Assembly: GCA_036927565.1 (NCBI GenBank) | Contig: JAYESD010000001.1 | Span: 109,101,110 to 109,165,109 of the forward strand | Reading direction: 5' to 3' | Origin: Tuctoria greenei | Taxonomy: Eukaryota > Streptophyta > Magnoliopsida > Poales > Poaceae | Length of the DNA: 64,000 nucleotides | Shown: piece after piece, positions 60,131-64,000 of the stretch | Layout of the letters: every line of letters begins with the position of its first letter | How positions within the stretch are numbered: position 1 is the first letter of the stretch | Translations under genes and position numbers: made by a program | Notes under the pieces: generated by a model | The model's input: only the letters and a program-made list of their open reading frames with translations | What the model was told of the DNA's origin: nothing | Database searches by the model: none

Positions 60131-61020
60131 CCTCCTCAATTTAAGCCATGAGGATGCATAACCCCTATTTCACTACGAATGTAACAAAAACGAGTGAAAT
60201 CCAAAGGTTTTGTGAAAATGTCAGCCAATTATTGTTCAGTATCTACATGGTGAAGCACAATGTTTCCTTTTTCAATATTATCACAGAGAAAGTGATACCT
60301 AATATCAATGTGCTTAGTTCTAGAATGTTGCACGGGGTTTTAGCAATGCAAATGGCACTAGTGTAATCACAAAACAGTGGAACACTATCTTGATCAACCC
60401 CATAGTCCTTAAGTGTTTGAACAATCCAAAGAATTTGTGAGCAAGCACTAGCAGCAGCTACATATTCAGATTCGGATGTGGATTGTGCAACTGAGTTTTG
60501 TTTTCTAGAGGACCAAGAAACAAGTGAATTACCAAGAAAATGAAAAGAACCAGAAGTACTTTTCCTATGAATCCTACAACCCCCAAAATCAGCATCCGAA
60601 AAAGCTTTCAGTGTAACGGTTGAGGAAGAAGAAAGAAAAATGCCAAATTCTTGAGTTCCATGTAAATACCTGAGAATCCTTTGGACGGCTTGACGATGTG
60701 AAGCACGTGGAGAATCTTGAAATCATGCACAAAGACATACACTAAATTGTATGTCCGGTCTTGATGTCGTGAGATACAAAAGTGATCCGATCATGCTTCT
60801 ATATTCTTTTTGATCCACAGGTTCACCATCTTCATCAAGTTCAAGTGTCGTTGCCGTTCTCATTGGTTTCCGAAGAGGCTTTCTTTTGTCCATGTTAAAG
60901 ATCTTATGAAGGTCTCTTGTATACTTCGTTTAATGCACAAAGGTTCCCTCTTTAGTTTGCTTGATTTGCAGCCCCAAAAAGCACGTGAGTTCTCCCATCA
61001 TACTCATCTCAAATTCTGAA
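60131..61020 (-). pseudogene. pol: Element C RNase H and RT end (broken)
   Basis: Minus-strand wording matches B: the region around 60860-60760 corresponds to the end of RT (the DQKEYRSMIG block is open here, unlike in B), and 60620-60150 to RNase H with the SDADFGG, TAESEYVA-like and HIDIRYHF blocks. Stops and shifts break it into short pieces, so no long frame shows. Confidence 0.78.
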
Positions 61021-61024
61021 CTCA

Positions 61025-62377
61025 TCATAGCTGAAAACTTGGAACAAGATCATGAGAAGCACAACCAAATATAATATCATCCACATACACTTCAATGAAT
61101 AATGAGTCATTGCCATGCTTAAGCACAAAAAGAGTTTTATCAACCTTGCCCATGGTAAACCCCTTTTCAAGTAAGAATGTTTTTAACCTATCATACCATC
61201 CTCTAGGGGCTTGTTTGAGACCGTACAAGGCTTTGGACAGTTTGTAAACATGATTAGGAAAATCTGGATTTTCAAAACCTGGTGGTCGCTTGACATAAAC
61301 CTCCTCATATATATAGCCATTAAGAAAAGCACTTTTAACATCCATTTGAAATAACTTGAAACATTTAGATGCAGCAAAAGCTAACAAAATTCTTATGACT
61401 TCTAATCTAGCAACAAGAGCAAAAGTTTCATCAAAATCTAGACCTTCAATTTGTGTGAAACCTTGAGCAACCAACCTAGCCTTATTCCTAACCACAACAC
61501 CATCCTCACTTTGTTTATTTTTAAACACCCATTTAGTTCCAATTAAAGTATGACCTTGAGGTGGAGGAATAAATTTCCAAACACTATTCCTTTCAAAATT
61601 TTCTAACTCTTCTTGCATAGTAATAATCAAAGATTCATTAGTGAGTGTGTGTGATATATCTCTGGGTTCAAAAGAAGCAACAAAAGAAGAAAGAGCATGA
61701 GATTTTGGATCGCAAAACCAGGACCGTGTGACTCGTTCTTGCAAGCTTCCAATCATTTGTTGTGGAGGATGACTTTTGAGAATCTTGAGGGGAGTAGACA
61801 CTTCACGAGCTTTTTCTTCTTCATGTTCATCACAAATCGATGAGCTTGTGACTTGAGGATGATCTGGATCAGCAATGATGGTTGTTGGTGCTGGTTGAGA
61901 ATAAACATCCGGAGCTGAACCAAAGTCATTAGCTGCTGAATTTTCGGGTAGCAGCTCCACTTCTTCCTCATCTTCAACGAAAACGCTCTCCCCCTGCAGA
62001 TATAGATCTGGACCTGTAATGTTTGAGCTAGTACCTGTGCTAGCTTCATCAATAGACACCTCATAAGTCTCCACAATTTTGTTAGTGTTAAGTAAAAGCA
62101 CACGATATCCTCTAGTATGAGATGGATAACCAAGAAACATGCCATCAACGGATCTATGTTCAAATTTATCAAAATTACCATGTTTCTTAACAAAGCACTT
62201 GCAACCAAAGACTCGAAAGTGTGTAACACTAGGCCTATGTCCAAACCGAAGCTCATATGGTGTTTTACGTAGCTTAGCACGCAAGAAAACACGATTTGAG
62301 ACATAACAAGCGGTTGCAATTGCCGCAGCCCAAAATTTTCTAGGAGTTAGATATTCATGAAGCATAGTCCTAGCCAT
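61025..62377 (-). pseudogene. pol: Element C integrase end and RT (450 codons open)
   Basis: Open from MARTMLHEYLTPRKFW (integrase C-terminal part) through a Ser/Glu-rich linker to RT: GTKWVFKNKQSEDG, ARLVAQGFTQIEG, MDVKSAFLNG, YGLKQAPRGWYDRLK and the catalytic YVDD at about 61087-61076. The first Met is not a real start; pol is a polyprotein and the frame is closed upstream by a break near 62400. It ends by a frameshift near 61040 (after SHDLVPSFQL). This is the best preserved RT of the family here. Confidence 0.9.
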
Positions 62378-63314
62378 CTCAACTAAGGTTCTGTTCTTTC
62401 TTTCTACAACACCATTTTATTGAGGTACATATGGTGAAGAAAATTAATGATCTATTCAATTTTCAGTGCAAAAGTGATCAAAATATTGATTTTTAAATTC
62501 AATTCCATTATCACTTCTAATTGCTTTTAAAGATCATGGGAATTGACAATCTAAGAAATAAAGTTATAAAGTGACTAAAAGATTCATTCTTAGATGCCAT
62601 AAAGTAAACCAAAGAGTATCTAGAATAATCATCAACAATCACAAAAACATACCATTTACCTCTGAAGAATTGAACACGTGAAGGTCCTATGGTGTCAAAG
62701 TGCAAAAGTTGACCCGGTTCAGTTGTCATGATCATTGTGAGAGGAGTATGTGAACCTGCAACCATCTTAGCATGTCTACAAGAAAAGCACACAATTTATT
62801 TGTCTCTTTTAAGCTTAGGCAGCCCACGTATGCGATCAAGAGCACTAACACGCATTAGACGATCAAAGCCTACGTGACCAAGTCTACGACGCCAAAATAT
62901 AAGTCCTTTGAATAATTAGCAACTAGAGACCTATGCTTAGAGGAAGACATATCAAAATCTGCTTTAGAAACTATTCCAAACCGAGACATGTTAAAAATAA
63001 GCTCACTACTTGAATTTACAACTTTGTAGCAATTTTTAGTGAAAATAATTTCCAAATTTTCATCTAGCAGTTGTGAAATAGAAAGCAAGTTGTATTTCAA
63101 ATTATTAACCAGTGCCACATCTTTCAATGTGTAGTGATCATTTACCATAACCGAACCCTTAGCAATTATAGGAGTTGAAGAATTTATCGGCAAAAGTAAC
63201 ATTCTCTACACATGACACAAAAGAGAGGGAGGATAACCATTCTTTGTTACTGGTCATGTGGTGTGAGCAACCTGAATCCACAATCCAAATGTTCTCCTTC
63301 CTCAAGCATTTAAC
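62378..63314 (-). pseudogene. pol: Element C protease and integrase N-terminal part (broken)
   Basis: After the shared TAG (63317-63315) the protease start WIVDSGCSHH lies near 63290-63260 with DSG intact. The piece 63202-62870 covers protease end and GAG-pre-integrase; 62792-62517 covers the integrase zinc end (CFSCRHAKMVAGSH) and first Asp block (HFDTIGPSRVQ). Breaks separate the pieces, including a stop at 62519-62517 and the lost second-Asp region. Confidence 0.82.
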
Positions 63315-64000
63315 CTACATAGATGCACAATACATCGATGACTCAATACTGGGGTTAGTCAGAAGGCATTTAGAAATCCAATACTGAGTCACACGACATG
63401 CAGCAGGAAAAATACGTGAAAACTGAGATAAAAAAGCAAGTTTATGAGTCAAAGTTTAAGATTTTTTGTTCTTAATTACTAACCTATAAGGTGTTACTTG
63501 TGTAGCACAAAAAAACAGTAGCTTCGGAGGAAAAAACAAAAGGTCCGGAGGTAACAAGAGAAGGTCCGGAGGCAAAAATTGAAGCTCCAGAGGTAAACTT
63601 TGAATGTTTTTGACTCATAACAGCAGGTTGCATGTCCTGACATTCGGTTTAGTATGTGCAGCAAACATTGTACAAGAGTTATAAGATCTATCTTGCATTC
63701 TTTCCTTTTTTATGTTGTTTAGCTAGTATATAACAAAAATATATGACATGACCATCTCTATCACAATAGGTACAATGAAATTTAACTTTGTGTTCATGTC
63801 TAGATGAGCATGCAGGTATGTTCATTTGAACCCGAACGTGACAACACTCCTGCAGATTTAAAAACACCTCTTTTGGTTTAGAAACTGTTTTAATCAAACC
63901 ACTTCCTAATGACTTTACAATTATAGGTGGATGTGCTTTAGAATGAGTATGAGTATCAAAACATAAACCAGTTTTATCATTGCAAGATTTGGATAAATTC
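63315..64000 (-). pseudogene. gag: Element C gag, C-terminal part (broken, leaves window)
   Basis: The second CCHC knuckle (CTYCDRDGHVIYFC) is near 63790-63740 in the piece 63897-63688. Then follow RNMQPAV-like wording and a three-fold Ser-Gly-Pro/Ala repeat at about 63590-63530 that is single in B and absent in A. The frame ends at TAG 63317-63315. The first knuckle and capsid domain lie beyond the right edge. Confidence 0.8.

Larger units (their letters stand above)
57611..64000 (-). mobile_element. Sirevirus-like Ty1/copia element C (partial, 3' part)
   Basis: Minus strand: 3' LTR 59230-57611, a 3' UTR with PPTs, RNase H, RT, IN, PR and the end of gag, leaving at the right edge. Its 450-aa IN-RT frame is the longest open stretch of this family in the window. 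It inserted into another LTR of the same family (56600-57610). The 5' LTR is outside the window. Confidence 0.92.

Noticed and set aside
1..64000. tRNA, rRNA, CRISPR or bacterial-type operon
   Set aside because: No cloverleaf, rRNA or regular direct-repeat/spacer pattern was noticed, and the whole content is plant retrotransposon.

Overview
The window reads as plant nuclear heterochromatin, most likely from a grass. I found no host gene, tRNA, rRNA or CRISPR. Essentially all 64 kb is LTR retrotransposons nested in one another. The grass call is an inference from the element mix: Sirevirus-like Ty1/copia, Tekay/Del-like chromoviruses, and a Tat-type Ty3/gypsy element with an antisense passenger gene. 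Names such as A, B and G1 are local labels for this window.

Layout. 1-4962: Sirevirus-like copia A, minus strand, entering from the left edge. 4963-5157 and 15446-15802: two halves of an older copia LTR (F) split by element B. 5158-15445: copia B, plus strand, complete with both LTRs but mutated. 15803-31447: a Tekay-like minus-strand element (L) with long LTRs, a PBS and a PPT but no gag-pol, so a LARD-type non-autonomous element. Its right LTR carries a different copia (C2, about 23746-29810, minus). 31448-31644: a scrap of copia gag (D). 31645-35237: Sirevirus-like copia E, plus, cut off in integrase by chromovirus G2. 35238-36167 plus 49240-52427: the 3' LTR and integrase of G2 (minus), split by G1. 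36168-49239: Tat-type gypsy G1, plus, 13.07 kb, with both LTRs and a perfect TGTGC target duplication. 52428-53051: a copia LTR scrap. 53052-56599: chromovirus G3 (minus), same family as G2. 56600-57610: a plus-strand copia LTR piece. 57611-64000: Sirevirus-like copia C, minus, leaving at the right edge.

How the parts work. Each family shows the usual retrotransposon parts: LTR promoter (TATA boxes seen in A, B, C and G1), primer-binding site, gag, protease, integrase, RT and RNase H, then polypurine tract. Copia order is PR-IN-RT-RH. G1 has PR-RT-RH-(archaeal-type RH)-IN. G2 and G3 carry an integrase with a chromodomain. Every coding region is broken by stops or frameshifts. By eye G1 is the youngest insertion (LTRs about 4% apart) and B is older (about 6%).

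Most notable: (1) three copies of the A/B/C family keep a TAG stop at exactly the gag/protease boundary while flanking codons vary synonymously; (2) G1 carries an antisense gene with a PF04195-like N-terminus and a long coiled coil; (3) short GC-rich palindromes built on TCCGGA, GGTCCGAC or GTCCGGAC have multiplied in the LTRs, UTRs and even coding sequence of several unrelated families, including an in-frame array between RT and the second RNase H of G1 and a 0/1/3-copy expansion in the gag of A/B/C; (4) the G1 TATA box sits in the loop of a perfect 11-bp hairpin; (5) pol of G1 is decayed almost entirely by nonsense changes that look like 5-methylcytosine deamination.
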